A DNA stretch of 64,000 nucleotides. It comes from an uncultured Bacteroidales bacterium. GTDB taxonomy: Bacteria > Bacteroidota > Bacteroidia > Bacteroidales > P3. The position numbers and the translations under genes are program-made. Of this stretch, positions 36,125 to 45,521 are shown one piece after another; positions within the stretch are counted from its first letter, which is position 1; each line of letters begins with the position of its first letter. The notes below the pieces were generated by a model. The model saw only the letters and a list, made by a program, of their open reading frames with translations, did not search any database and was not told the DNA's origin. The DNA lies in the NCBI GenBank assembly GCA_900314725.1, contig OMWJ01000009.1, forward strand, positions 1 to 64,000, in the 5' to 3' direction.

Positions 36125-36703
36125 ATGAGAGATATAATAATAGCAACTCACAACAAGCACAAAATAGAAGAAATACAGCAAGTAGTAAAGGGTAAAATCA
36201 ATATAATATCTTTGAAAGAGTTGGGATTGAACAACGATATCCCCGAAACAGGCGATACTTTAAAGGAAAATGCAAGGCAAAAGGCTCGTTATGTTTATGA
36301 AAGATTCCATAAAGACTGTTTTGCTGATGATACAGGCTTGGAAGTAGATGCTTTAGATGGAAGACCAGGTGTTTATTCTGCAAGATATGCGGGAGAAAAA
36401 TGTTCTTTTGATGACAATATAGATAAACTTTTAGAAGAATTAGATGGGAAAACAAACAGAAAAGCTTGTTTTAAAACCGTTATATGTTTGATAGAGAATG
36501 GAGAAGAGAAATATTTTGAGGGTATATGCAAAGGAAACATCACTACGGAGAGATATGGTAACAAAGGATTTGGCTATGACCCCGTTTTTATTCCTGAAGG
36601 GCACGGTGAAAGTTTTGCAGAAATGAGCGGAGAAGCAAAAAACAAGATTTCGCATAGGGGTATTGCAACACGAGAACTTATAAAATACTTGTTAAAACAA
36701 TAA
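36125..36703 (+). CDS. rdgB: XTP/dITP pyrophosphatase (RdgB/HAM1)
   Basis: 192 aa from the ATG at 36125 (MRDIIIATHNKHKIEEIQ); the frame runs 32 codons further upstream across the promoter. Motifs: ATHNKHK (7-13), FADDTGLEVDALDGRPGVYSARYAG near residue 66, GFGYDPVF near residue 148 and SHRG near residue 178. Removes non-canonical purine triphosphates. Heads a run with DUF2148, dut and yicC. Confidence 0.95.
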   Translation: MRDIIIATHNKHKIEEIQQVVKGKINIISLKELGLNNDIPETGDTLKENARQKARYVYERFHKDCFADDTGLEVDALDGRPGVYSARYAGEKCSFDDNIDKLLEELDGKTNRKACFKTVICLIENGEEKYFEGICKGNITTERYGNKGFGYDPVFIPEGHGESFAEMSGEAKNKISHRGIATRELIKYLLKQ

Positions 36704-36707
36704 TTTG

Positions 36708-37235
36708 ATGATAAAAGAAGAAGAAATAAGGGACGAATATTTATTCTCTACCATAAAAGCAATGGCTACAGCAGCCCGTACTGCTCCCAAGGCAAGAGGG
36801 ACAGATAATCTTCTTATAAGAATCTGTGATAAAGAAGACATAAAGCAAATATCTTTACAGCTGGAGAAAGATTTTCAATCTACCGGACAAGAATTTTTGC
36901 TTAGAGATTCGCAAAATATTTTAAATGCTTCCTATCTTTTGCTTATTGCAACAAAGGTTCAGGTTTTGGGGCTGAACTGTGGATATTGCGGATTTGCTAC
37001 TTGTGCTGAAAAAAACAAAGCAGGCAAAACTGTTCCTTGTTTTTTTAATGCAGAAGATATGGGTTTGGCAGTCGGGAGTGCAGTGAGTGTTGCAATGGAG
37101 AGAAGGGTAGATAACAGAGTTATGTTTTCTGCAGGTAATGCTGCAACAAAAATAGGTTTAGTGGAGGATTGTAAGCAGTGTTTAGCAATACCATTGAGCA
37201 TAAGTGCAAAGAATCCTTTTTTTGACAGAAAATAA
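36708..37235 (+). CDS. DUF2148 ferredoxin-domain protein
   Basis: 175 aa from the ATG at 36708, 4 bp after rdgB; the frame opens one codon earlier on TTG. TAARTAPKARGTDNL near residue 21 and the cysteine cluster LNCGYCGFATCAE near residue 90, with further Cys in VPCFF and DCKQC, are the DUF2148 pattern. Probably binds an iron-sulfur cluster; biochemical role unknown. Confidence 0.88.
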   Translation: MIKEEEIRDEYLFSTIKAMATAARTAPKARGTDNLLIRICDKEDIKQISLQLEKDFQSTGQEFLLRDSQNILNASYLLLIATKVQVLGLNCGYCGFATCAEKNKAGKTVPCFFNAEDMGLAVGSAVSVAMERRVDNRVMFSAGNAATKIGLVEDCKQCLAIPLSISAKNPFFDRK

Positions 37236-37246
37236 AATAATAAAAG

Positions 37247-37684
37247 ATGAGTATATTAAAGATAGTAAATAAAAGTAACAATCCATTACCTAAGTATGAG
37301 ACAGTGCTTTCAGCAGGTATGGATTTAAGAGCCTTCGTTACTGAGTCAATTGTTTTGAAACCAATGCAAAGAGCTTTGATTCCAACCGGTTTATATATGG
37401 AGTTGGAAGAAGGTTTTGAGGCTCAAATACGTCCTCGTAGTGGTTTGGCTTTCAAACACGGTATAACTGTGTTGAATTCTCCAGGAACTATTGATGCAGA
37501 TTATAGAGGCGAATTGAAAGTTTTATTGATAAATCTTTCTAATGAGGATTTTGAAATAAATAGTGGCGAAAGAATAGCACAGATGATAATTGCTAAACAC
37601 GATAAAGCTACAATAGAAGAAGTTGAAGAACTGTCCTCAACCGAAAGAGGTGAAGGCGGTTTTGGACATACGGGAAGAAAATAA
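37247..37684 (+). CDS. dut: dUTP diphosphatase
   Basis: 145 aa. Five conserved dUTPase motifs: SAGMDLRAF near residue 22, [12 protein letters not shown] near residue 62, [18 protein letters not shown] near residue 77, GERIAQMII near residue 106, and the C-terminal [12 protein letters not shown]. Trimeric enzyme that keeps dUTP low and supplies dUMP. With rdgB in the same operon this is a nucleotide-pool cleaning pair. Confidence 0.95.
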   Translation: MSILKIVNKSNNPLPKYETVLSAGMDLRAFVTESIVLKPMQRALIPTGLYMELEEGFEAQIRPRSGLAFKHGITVLNSPGTIDADYRGELKVLLINLSNEDFEINSGERIAQMIIAKHDKATIEEVEELSSTERGEGGFGHTGRK

Positions 37685-37699
37685 AAAACAGGATTTACT

Positions 37700-38566
37700 A
37701 TGAAATCAATGACAGGCTATGGTAAAGCCGTAGAAAGTTTTGACACAAAAAATATTACAGTAGAAATAAAAACTCTTAACTCTAAGCAAGCAGATATAAA
37801 TGTAAGAATACCGCCTGTATATAGGAGCAAGGAAATAGAGATAAACAATATATTAAAATCCAGATTGGAGAGAGGTAAAATAGATTGTTTTATTACGCTT
37901 TCTTTCTCTAAAGGTAACGCCAAGATAGATATAAACGAAAATCTTTTCAAATCCTACTATTGTCAGTTGCGTAAGATGACAGAACAAGTGGGAGCAACTG
38001 AAGAATATCTTACTGAATATCTTCTGAAAAGAGATGATGTTTCTCAATCTGAGCAAGAAGGATTAGATACAAAAGAGGAAGAAGCATTGTTTTTAGCAGT
38101 TAATAGAGCAGTGGATGCTTTAGATGAGTACAGAAGACAAGAGGGTGAAGCTTTAGAAAAGGAGTTTGAGAAAAGAGTTGGCATAATAGAAGAATTATCT
38201 TTGCAAGTTGCACCTTTTGAGCAAAACAGAGTACCACAAATAAAAGCTAAACTACTCTCTCGTTTGGAAGAGTTAAAGCAAATAGAAGTGGATTCTTCTC
38301 GTTTAGAACAAGAACTTATTTATTATTTGGAGAAATTAGACATAACGGAAGAAAGAACGCGTTTGGCTCAGCATATAAAATATTTCAGAGAGACAATGAA
38401 TGGACAGGAAAGCATGGGAAAGAAGTTAGGATTTATTACTCAGGAGATGGGAAGAGAGATAAATACTCTTGGAAGTAAAAGTAATGATGCTGAGATGCAG
38501 AAGATAGTTGTAAAAATGAAAGATGAATTAGAAAAAATAAAAGAACAACTTGCTAATGTTTTATAG
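37700..38566 (+). CDS. yicC: YicC-family endoribonuclease-like protein
   Basis: 288 aa. MKSMTGYGKA start, EIKTLNSKQADINVRIPP, and the C-terminal DUF1732 segment (RLAQHIKYFRETM ... GKKLGFITQEMGREINTLGSKSND) are diagnostic. YicC proteins are stress-linked RNases. The stop codon (38564-38566) lies inside the operon terminator stem. Confidence 0.93.
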   Translation: MKSMTGYGKAVESFDTKNITVEIKTLNSKQADINVRIPPVYRSKEIEINNILKSRLERGKIDCFITLSFSKGNAKIDINENLFKSYYCQLRKMTEQVGATEEYLTEYLLKRDDVSQSEQEGLDTKEEEALFLAVNRAVDALDEYRRQEGEALEKEFEKRVGIIEELSLQVAPFEQNRVPQIKAKLLSRLEELKQIEVDSSRLEQELIYYLEKLDITEERTRLAQHIKYFRETMNGQESMGKKLGFITQEMGREINTLGSKSNDAEMQKIVVKMKDELEKIKEQLANVL

Positions 38567-38581
38567 CAAGTTGTTTTCTTT
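38544..38581 (+). terminator. Terminator of rdgB-yicC operon overlapping the yicC 3' end
   Basis: 12-bp perfect stem AACAACTTGCTA (38544-38555) / TAGCAAGTTGTT (38564-38575), 8-nt loop, then TTCTTTT. The 5' arm is coding sequence and the stop TAG begins the 3' arm. Confidence 0.9.
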
Positions 38582-38596
38582 TATGATTAGATTGTT

Positions 38597-39583
38597 CTAA
38601 ATAAATTTTTCAGACAATAAAGAGAACTCTCTGTTTGGATAAGCTTCTTCATAGAGTATTCTATAGACGGTATCAACGATAGGAAGTTCAACTCCAAGTT
38701 TTTTGTTTAAGTTGTGTATTCCATTGACAGAAAAGTAACCCTCCGCAATCATTTGCATTTCTATCTGTGCTGATTTTACAGAGTAGCCTTTTCCAATCAT
38801 TTGTCCAAAAGAACGGTTTCTACTATGTTGAGAATAAGCAGTAACAAGCAAATCTCCTAAATAAACTAAGCGGTTTATATCTCGTTCTCGTTTATCTACA
38901 GTATCAAGAAAGCGTTTCATTTCTATTGAAGCGTTACTTATAAGTACAGCGATGTAGTTATCTCCGTATCCCAAACCAAAAGCAATACCGGCAGCAAGAG
39001 CATAAACATTCTTTAACACTCCTGCATATTCAATGCCTTCTATATCATCAGATAGAATAGTATTTACATATCTGCAGGAAATAGCAGAGGAAACTTTTAA
39101 AGCAAGTTCTTTATTCTCGCTACCACATGTAAGATAAGTTAGACGTTCTGTTGCAATCTCTTCAGCATGAGAAGGACCACTTATCACGGCTTGAGAAGAA
39201 TAAGGAATATTGTACTTTTCTTTGAAGAAAAGAGAAACAATTTTGTTAGAATTTGGAACCATTCCTTTAGTTGCAGTAACTATGAGTTTATTTTTCATAG
39301 TATCCAAGGCAACGTTTTCAAAGCTCTTTTCTATGAACGCAGATGGGATAACGCAAAATAGAATATTTGCATTATTTATTATTGTGTTTATATCTGTAGA
39401 AAGCTCTATTTTTTTGTTGTTTAATTCACAAGAACGCAGAAATAAAGGATTGTGGCCTTTAGTTTGGACACTTTCCTTTATTTCTTCTTCTCTTACCCAC
39501 CAAAATATTTTGTCGTGGTTTTCACAAAGAATTTTTACAATAGCAGTAGCCCAAGAGCCACTACCCAAAACTGCTATGTTCAT
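38597..39583 (-). CDS. gpsA: NAD(P)+-dependent glycerol-3-phosphate dehydrogenase
   Basis: 328 aa. NAVLGSGSWATAI-type Rossmann loop (GSGSWATA at 7-14), TKGMVP near residue 110, SGPSHAEEI near residue 138, and GIEYAGVLKNVYALAAGIAFGLGYGDN near residue 190 with the catalytic Lys. Makes sn-glycerol 3-phosphate for phospholipids. Last gene of the envelope operon, 15 bp after the M49-like peptidase gene. Confidence 0.95.
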   Translation of the reverse strand: MNIAVLGSGSWATAIVKILCENHDKIFWWVREEEIKESVQTKGHNPLFLRSCELNNKKIELSTDINTIINNANILFCVIPSAFIEKSFENVALDTMKNKLIVTATKGMVPNSNKIVSLFFKEKYNIPYSSQAVISGPSHAEEIATERLTYLTCGSENKELALKVSSAISCRYVNTILSDDIEGIEYAGVLKNVYALAAGIAFGLGYGDNYIAVLISNASIEMKRFLDTVDKRERDINRLVYLGDLLVTAYSQHSRNRSFGQMIGKGYSVKSAQIEMQMIAEGYFSVNGIHNLNKKLGVELPIVDTVYRILYEEAYPNREFSLLSEKFI

Positions 39584-39598
39584 TAATTTGTTATTGTT

Positions 39599-41215
39599 TT
39601 AAAGTCCTAAAACCTTTCTTCCTTGTTCAAATACTACATCAACAGGAATACCTTTAGAATTTATTTTATCTAAATCTTTTTGAAGGTCTTTTCCTATGAC
39701 AGCATTTTTCTTTGAATATTCAGCAGCTTTTTCGTAATCACCCATTCCTTCTGTTTCCAAAAGCAAAGCACTCCAACCTTCTATTGCTTTCTTTGCTTTA
39801 GCGAAGTCTATAGTGTAAATACCTTTTTTATCTCTTTTGAAAGCACCAGCTTTTAAGAAATAGTTATAGCACATTAGGTTTGCTCTTCCGTGAGCTTCTG
39901 TAGAACCAAAACGAATAGAACGGAACAATCCAGCAACAAAAGTAGCAATACATTGTTCTTCTGTTAGGTCTTTAACTTCTCCTCTTTTGATAAGCTCGTT
40001 TACCATGTATAGACCAAGAACATCTGCTTTAGCCTCTTCGTATGCAGAATATTCTCCTTGTAGAGCTTGACGGCAAGGTCCTTTGCCTGTTATAGTGTTT
40101 TTGATTCCTAAACCATGAGCAACTTCGTGGAACATAACATCAGAGAAGAATGCTTCAAAGTTTATAAGTTTCAATTGTTCAGGGTTCATCACTTGTTCTG
40201 CAATAGGAACAACAATAGCATCAAATTTTGCTCTCATAGCATTTTTTAATTGCAAACGTCTTGAACCTTTTGCTAATTGTACTTTTTCATCATTAGGAAG
40301 GTTTATGGCTATTGTTTTTCCTGCAGCATTACAATCACCGCCATAATATAGAACATCATATACATTTAAATCAGATTCTGTTCCTGGAACTTCTTTTTTG
40401 AATTTTTCATCACAAGGTAGTCCTTTTTGCAAATCAGGTAGAAGTTTAATATATTTTGCTAAGGATTTACTCCAAACAGGATCTTTTACCAAAACAAAAG
40501 CCTCAAAAGAAGTCTTTAAACCAAATAACTCGTCATCGTAGTTTTCTATTGGACCAACAACAAAGTCTAAATTAGAATCTTTCATATCCATCCAAGCCAT
40601 GTCAGATTCAAAGTAATCATTAGTACGCAAGGCTTTTATTCTTTTTACAAGATAATTTCTCATAGCCTGATTGTCGCAGTAAATAAGAGCTTCTTCCATT
40701 AAAGAAATGGCTTTATCAATCTTTCCTTTGTATTCTTCATAGTAGCCTTTTACGATAAGTTTGCCTTGTTTATCTCTACGAATAACAGAATACTGAGAGT
40801 TTTTGTTTTGGTCTTTTAAAGAGTTAAACTCTTCTTTTGTCATATCTTCTGGATAGAAATTAACTCCCGGAAGTTTTTTCTTTGCTCCTTCAATAAAAGG
40901 TTCCCAATCATTCATTCTATCCCAAGGACCATAGTTTATCAAAGCAAATTCTCTTTCCCATTTATCTTTGTGTTTTAGTATGTCTTGTTTATTGCCGTAT
41001 GCTTGTTTCCAATAGATATCGTCCATTATTTCGGCAATATCTATAAACAATCCAACCATCTTTTGTTCATTGGCAGAAAGATGAGAAAGATCTGTTGTAA
41101 GTTTTACTTTGGCATACTGATTTACTTTTTCTTCTGTTGTCATCTTTTTCTCTTTTTGTGCTTGAGAGCATAAACAAACAAGCAATCCTAAACTTAATAC
41201 AATTAGTTTTTTCAT
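39599..41215 (-). CDS. M49-like (dipeptidyl-peptidase III-related) zinc hydrolase
   Basis: 538 aa, signal peptide MKKLIVLSLGLLVCLCSQAQ. The zinc site is HEVAH (363-367) with the third ligand in EEAKAD (393-398), matching the short DPP III-like proteins of Bacteroidota. Classical DPP III has HExxxH; here the motif is a plain HExxH. Likely a periplasmic peptidase. Encoded between LolA (23 bp upstream) and gpsA. Confidence 0.82.
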   Translation of the reverse strand: MKKLIVLSLGLLVCLCSQAQKEKKMTTEEKVNQYAKVKLTTDLSHLSANEQKMVGLFIDIAEIMDDIYWKQAYGNKQDILKHKDKWEREFALINYGPWDRMNDWEPFIEGAKKKLPGVNFYPEDMTKEEFNSLKDQNKNSQYSVIRRDKQGKLIVKGYYEEYKGKIDKAISLMEEALIYCDNQAMRNYLVKRIKALRTNDYFESDMAWMDMKDSNLDFVVGPIENYDDELFGLKTSFEAFVLVKDPVWSKSLAKYIKLLPDLQKGLPCDEKFKKEVPGTESDLNVYDVLYYGGDCNAAGKTIAINLPNDEKVQLAKGSRRLQLKNAMRAKFDAIVVPIAEQVMNPEQLKLINFEAFFSDVMFHEVAHGLGIKNTITGKGPCRQALQGEYSAYEEAKADVLGLYMVNELIKRGEVKDLTEEQCIATFVAGLFRSIRFGSTEAHGRANLMCYNYFLKAGAFKRDKKGIYTIDFAKAKKAIEGWSALLLETEGMGDYEKAAEYSKKNAVIGKDLQKDLDKINSKGIPVDVVFEQGRKVLGL

Positions 41216-41238
41216 ATTTTATTACTTTTTATTTATAA

Positions 41239-41898
41239 TTATCTTAAATCTACTTGTTTTACTTTCGGATACTTTGTTTTAGGGAAAGTAAAATCAGAAT
41301 TATTTGTTGTTACCTTTGATTTATAATTAGAAAACGAATAGGTATTTTTGCTTCCATCGTTTATATTTACTTGCATTTTTACAATAACATTAGAACTTGT
41401 TGCAATCCATAAGCGGACTTTTGTTACGGAAGAGCGTTTTTGAGGAGTAAGGTCAATAATATTTACTTGCGTTTTTCCTAAGTAATCTTTTCTTATCAGT
41501 TTTGGGCGAAACGATTTTGCATAAGTATCTAATATTTTTACAAAGTTAAACATAGATTTACCATCTTCAACTTCTGAAAGTTCAACTTCATTGCTTTTTT
41601 TGTCGTAATGCCAAAGATTCTTACCATCACAATAGTCTTCAAAACTTGTGGAAATAACTCTGTACTTATCATTTGAAGAAAGGAAAGAAGCCTTGCCTTT
41701 TTCTATTGTTTTTGTTCCGTTAGAAATATCATAATCCACAGAAAAAGACAAAGGAGTATCTTTTTTAAGTTTGCTTACTGTTTGTTTAATTATTTTTTCT
41801 GCACCATGATCTACAACAACACCATTCTTTATCTCTGTTTGTGCAGAGGAGTAAAGAAAGGCAATGAGCAATATAAGTAAAGTATAAAAATGTTTCAT
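41239..41898 (-). CDS. lolA: LolA-like periplasmic lipoprotein carrier
   Basis: 219 aa, signal peptide MKHFYTLLILLIAFLYSSAQ. LSFSVDYDISN, DYCDGKNLWHYDKKSNEVEL and a C-terminal SDFTFPKTKYPKVKQVDLR segment match Bacteroidota LolA. Ferries lipoproteins across the periplasm. Encoded next to LptE and DUF2723 in an envelope-biogenesis operon. Confidence 0.85.
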   Translation of the reverse strand: MKHFYTLLILLIAFLYSSAQTEIKNGVVVDHGAEKIIKQTVSKLKKDTPLSFSVDYDISNGTKTIEKGKASFLSSNDKYRVISTSFEDYCDGKNLWHYDKKSNEVELSEVEDGKSMFNFVKILDTYAKSFRPKLIRKDYLGKTQVNIIDLTPQKRSSVTKVRLWIATSSNVIVKMQVNINDGSKNTYSFSNYKSKVTTNNSDFTFPKTKYPKVKQVDLR

Positions 41899-41956
41899 GA
41901 TAAAGTATATAACGTAAATTTTATTTGTGTATTATTTATAAAGTAGGAAATCTTAA

Positions 41957-44900
41957 TTAACTCTCTTGTGGTAGTTCTTCTTCATAGTGTTGTGCAATGG
42001 AAAAGATTTGTGAAATAAGTTCATCTATATGATTTATCTCCTCTTCATAATAATCGCTATCTAAAAGCATCATCTTTTTCTGTCTATAAGTAATTTCTAA
42101 GTAAGGGCGAATAACAGAAAAGAAACATTCAGAAAGTTGTATTCGCAAATCTTCTTCTCCCCAATCCTCTGCTAAAAGACATAGATTCATATAATAGGTT
42201 ATTTGTCTTTCTGCTTCTAAGCGTTGTTGTGATTGCAAACGCATAGAACCTATGGAATACTTGTTTATGTATTTTTTAAACTCTTTTAAACTCCAACTCA
42301 TTAACTCTTGTGCCTTCTCCTTTTCTCCTAAGACAGAATAAACTATAGCCAAGTCTCCTAAGACTAAAGGGTAAGCATGTATTTTATAAGGAATTTCTTC
42401 TATAATCTTATTTGCAACAGAAAGAGCTTTGTCATTCTCTCCTTCTTGTAATAGTTTGTAGGCTAAAGCAGACATTGTTTGAGCATAATACAGCACCATA
42501 TTTCTTTCTGTTTCGTTAAAGTAAATATTTTTATTGAAGTGTTTAAAAGAAAAGTTGTGCATAATATTATGGTACATCTTTTCGCTGTTTATGTAGCCTG
42601 CTTTTTGTGCTATAATTTCAGGTTCTGTGTCTATTTTTTCATATTCTAACTTATAAGCAAAACCTTCTAAACTTAAATAATCGTCTAAACAAAGGAAATT
42701 CTCATTACTCCACGAAGAAAAATAAACAGGTCTGTGAGGATTATTAGCTAAAATATCTAAGATGACAATATCGCTTTTTGAAAGCACTGCATTATCCAAC
42801 AATATAGTTATTTTTTTATCTCCTCTTACGAAGAAAAACTTATTAGTGTGCAAGTCTTTTATACAGTTTTTAAACTTTTTGTTTGTCCCTTTGCTTTTAT
42901 ATAAGGAGAGTAAAGCCTCATTAAGAGACAGAGTGTCAAAAGAAGGAGTTATCTGAACTTCGTCCATAGTCCCCTCTTCGTAATCTTTTTCAGTTATAAG
43001 TAGTTTTAGTGCAGGATTCTCAGGAAAAGATTGTTTTAATTGGGAGATAGTATAAGGATTATTAAGCAGTGAGCGGTTTATTACTCTAACATCTTGTCTT
43101 ATGTGTTCTACATTTTGCAGATACCAAAGAGGATAAGTGTCATTATCTCCATCTACAAAAAGAATAGCATCTTTATCACACGAATTAAGCATTGAATAAG
43201 CAAAATTATAAGCAGTATATTGGTGATGATGATTATGATCATTGAAGTTTTGAATACCTATCCAAACAGGGACAATAATAAAAATAGGGAGGATATATCT
43301 TGGTTTTTTAATTCTAAGGATGTTTACAATAATTTGAGAGATACCCAATATTCCTATTCCTATCCATATACTCACAGCCATAAAAGATGGTAAGTATATA
43401 TAGTCTCTTTCTCTGGGTTCGTAGGCAGAGTTGTTTAGAAAGATGACTATAGCTATGGAGTACATCACAAATATTGCGAGTACGAAAAGAAATCTTTTAG
43501 CATCTTTACCTATATGGTAAAAAATACCAAAAAGACAAAGTATAAGAGGAATTGCAAAATATTTGTTTTTGCCTTTATTCTCATATAATGATGGTATTTT
43601 CCCTTCATCAACTCCAAGTAATTTGTCTGGATGAGGATAGCCTGTTTGCCAATTTCCATTATAAATATCTCCAAAACCTTGCACATCATTTGTTTTTCCT
43701 GAGAAATTCCACAAAAGATATCGGAAATACATGTAATAGGTTTGGTAGTTGAGAAAAAAAGTGAGGTTTTGTTTGAAAGAAGGTTTTTCTCTTTCCAAAC
43801 CATCTATTGTAACAGTGTGTTCAGGTTGTCCAACCCAAGAAACATAACCGTCTTCTTCAGCAGCAGAAGTGTAATTCCACATGCGAGGGAAAAAAGTGCA
43901 GAGTTCTTTGTCAAAAACAGGAGTAAGATGATTATCTTTTATTTCAAAATCTTTTGGAGGCAAGGCAGTATAATAAGGACCATAGAAAAGAGGAGCTTGA
44001 ATATAAGCATTACGACTAACGTATGTTTTCAATTCTTGAGCATTCTTTACACTATATTCATTCATTGGCAGACTTTGTGAGCCACGTATAAGAGTTACAA
44101 GATAGACACTTGACCCTAATAGAAAGAAAACAGCACAAAAGACGATAGTATTTATCAAAGGTTTGTTCTTTTTCTTAGCTAAGAATAGAAGACTAACGCA
44201 TAACATTAAAAAAATAAATAGAAATAGCAGTACTCCTAAATACTTTATCAGCCATAACACAGCGACAAAAGCGTTGTAAAAGACAAATAGACACGAAATT
44301 GAGATAAGACAGACCCATAATAAACTCTTAAAAGATATTCTTTTGTAGTGGAAATAAATAATTAGTACTATAGCAGGAATAACTAAAAGAGTCAAGGGAT
44401 GAATGCAGAAGGATAATCCTAAAAGAAAGCATATTAAGACAATATATTTTTCATGAGGTCTTTCTTCCCATCTTAATACAGTCCATAAACAAAGAGTAGT
44501 GAAAAGAAAAGAAAGAGTATAAACTTCTGCTTCAGTGGAAGAAGTCCAAAAAGAATCTGTTAAAGCAAAAATAGAAGAAGCAATAAAAGCTGCTACAATA
44601 TTGCCAACATATTTTTCACTATACTTATTAAATAAATATAGAAAGATTCTAAATAACAGCATTATGCTAAGGCCTGAGGCAAAAGCCGAAAGAGAATTAA
44701 CTAACGGAGCAACAAGTTTTTCATTTCCAAAAGAAAACAGAGCAAATATCCTCGCTAAGAGTTGATATAGTGGGGCGCCAGGTTCATGAGCAATTTGCAA
44801 ACCGTAGGCTGAAGAAATAAACTCTCCACTATCCCAAAAAGGAACAGAAGGATAAAGAGTGAGAAAGTATAGGATAGAAGACAAGACAAACAGAGACCAT

Positions 44901-45019
44901 CCTATAACATTTACAGCGCGTTTATAACCTTTGCTGTTTGCTATAAAGCGTCTATATCTGAAAAGCAGCAAGTGCCTTTCTCTGTTACCAATTAACAAAT
45001 GCTTTAGTGAAAATGTCAT
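41957..45019 (-). CDS. DUF2723 integral membrane protein (GT-C-like)
   Basis: 1020 aa. About 12 hydrophobic segments in the first 590 residues, beginning with VIGWSLFVLSSILYFLTLYP; the PFWDSGEFISSAYGLQIAHEPGAPLYQL segment near residue 62 is the family signature and carries the Asp-Glu pair expected of a GT-C catalytic loop. The C-terminal 400 residues are soluble and helix-rich. Family knowledge: large multispanning proteins, restricted largely to Bacteroidota, related to protein O-mannosyltransferases. Overlaps the lptE 3' end by 35 nt. Substrate unknown. Confidence 0.88.
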   Translation of the reverse strand: MTFSLKHLLIGNRERHLLLFRYRRFIANSKGYKRAVNVIGWSLFVLSSILYFLTLYPSVPFWDSGEFISSAYGLQIAHEPGAPLYQLLARIFALFSFGNEKLVAPLVNSLSAFASGLSIMLLFRIFLYLFNKYSEKYVGNIVAAFIASSIFALTDSFWTSSTEAEVYTLSFLFTTLCLWTVLRWEERPHEKYIVLICFLLGLSFCIHPLTLLVIPAIVLIIYFHYKRISFKSLLWVCLISISCLFVFYNAFVAVLWLIKYLGVLLFLFIFLMLCVSLLFLAKKKNKPLINTIVFCAVFFLLGSSVYLVTLIRGSQSLPMNEYSVKNAQELKTYVSRNAYIQAPLFYGPYYTALPPKDFEIKDNHLTPVFDKELCTFFPRMWNYTSAAEEDGYVSWVGQPEHTVTIDGLEREKPSFKQNLTFFLNYQTYYMYFRYLLWNFSGKTNDVQGFGDIYNGNWQTGYPHPDKLLGVDEGKIPSLYENKGKNKYFAIPLILCLFGIFYHIGKDAKRFLFVLAIFVMYSIAIVIFLNNSAYEPRERDYIYLPSFMAVSIWIGIGILGISQIIVNILRIKKPRYILPIFIIVPVWIGIQNFNDHNHHHQYTAYNFAYSMLNSCDKDAILFVDGDNDTYPLWYLQNVEHIRQDVRVINRSLLNNPYTISQLKQSFPENPALKLLITEKDYEEGTMDEVQITPSFDTLSLNEALLSLYKSKGTNKKFKNCIKDLHTNKFFFVRGDKKITILLDNAVLSKSDIVILDILANNPHRPVYFSSWSNENFLCLDDYLSLEGFAYKLEYEKIDTEPEIIAQKAGYINSEKMYHNIMHNFSFKHFNKNIYFNETERNMVLYYAQTMSALAYKLLQEGENDKALSVANKIIEEIPYKIHAYPLVLGDLAIVYSVLGEKEKAQELMSWSLKEFKKYINKYSIGSMRLQSQQRLEAERQITYYMNLCLLAEDWGEEDLRIQLSECFFSVIRPYLEITYRQKKMMLLDSDYYEEEINHIDELISQIFSIAQHYEEELPQES

Positions 45020-45521
45020 CTACTAATTCTTCATTAATTTCCCTTATCAATTCTTCTTCGACATTTGAAAGAGCAAGAGAAGCATCGTATTCTTTGTAAC
45101 GTGAAAAGGTAGTTACAAAATCTGATTTGCTATCTTGTTTATTGTGATAGGTTACCTTGATGGTTATCGTTAGCCTGTTCTTTGCTGCCTGGTCATTGGA
45201 AGATATTGCAACGGGAGAAACATAATAGTTAGTTATTGTTCCTGAAAAGTAGGCGTCAGCATCTGATTCCACTTCCTGAAGATTAGTTCCCGAACGTATC
45301 TTGTTTATCATTGCGTATGTTAATTCAGAAGCTAAGATAGGTTGAACAATACTTGCACGGTTCAAAAACATTTCTACTTGAAAAGTCTTTGTGTCTGCGT
45401 TGATACTTGCTCCGGTAAATGAATACCCGCCCTTGCATGAAAATAACAAAACGCAACTTAGCAAAGTAACGAAAACAATATTTACTCTTGGCAGTTTTGA
45501 CATTTTCGCTCCTTTAGACAT
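44985..45521 (-). CDS. lptE: LptE-family outer-membrane lipoprotein
   Basis: 178 aa. Lipoprotein signal with LLFSCKGGYSFTGASI (Cys near residue 29); the GYSFTGASI start of the mature chain is characteristic of Bacteroidota LptE. Plug partner of LptD in LPS export. The start codon overlaps the preceding stop by one base (TAATG); an alternative ATG lies six codons later. Confidence 0.85.
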   Translation of the reverse strand: MSKGAKMSKLPRVNIVFVTLLSCVLLFSCKGGYSFTGASINADTKTFQVEMFLNRASIVQPILASELTYAMINKIRSGTNLQEVESDADAYFSGTITNYYVSPVAISSNDQAAKNRLTITIKVTYHNKQDSKSDFVTTFSRYKEYDASLALSNVEEELIREINEELVDDIFTKAFVNW

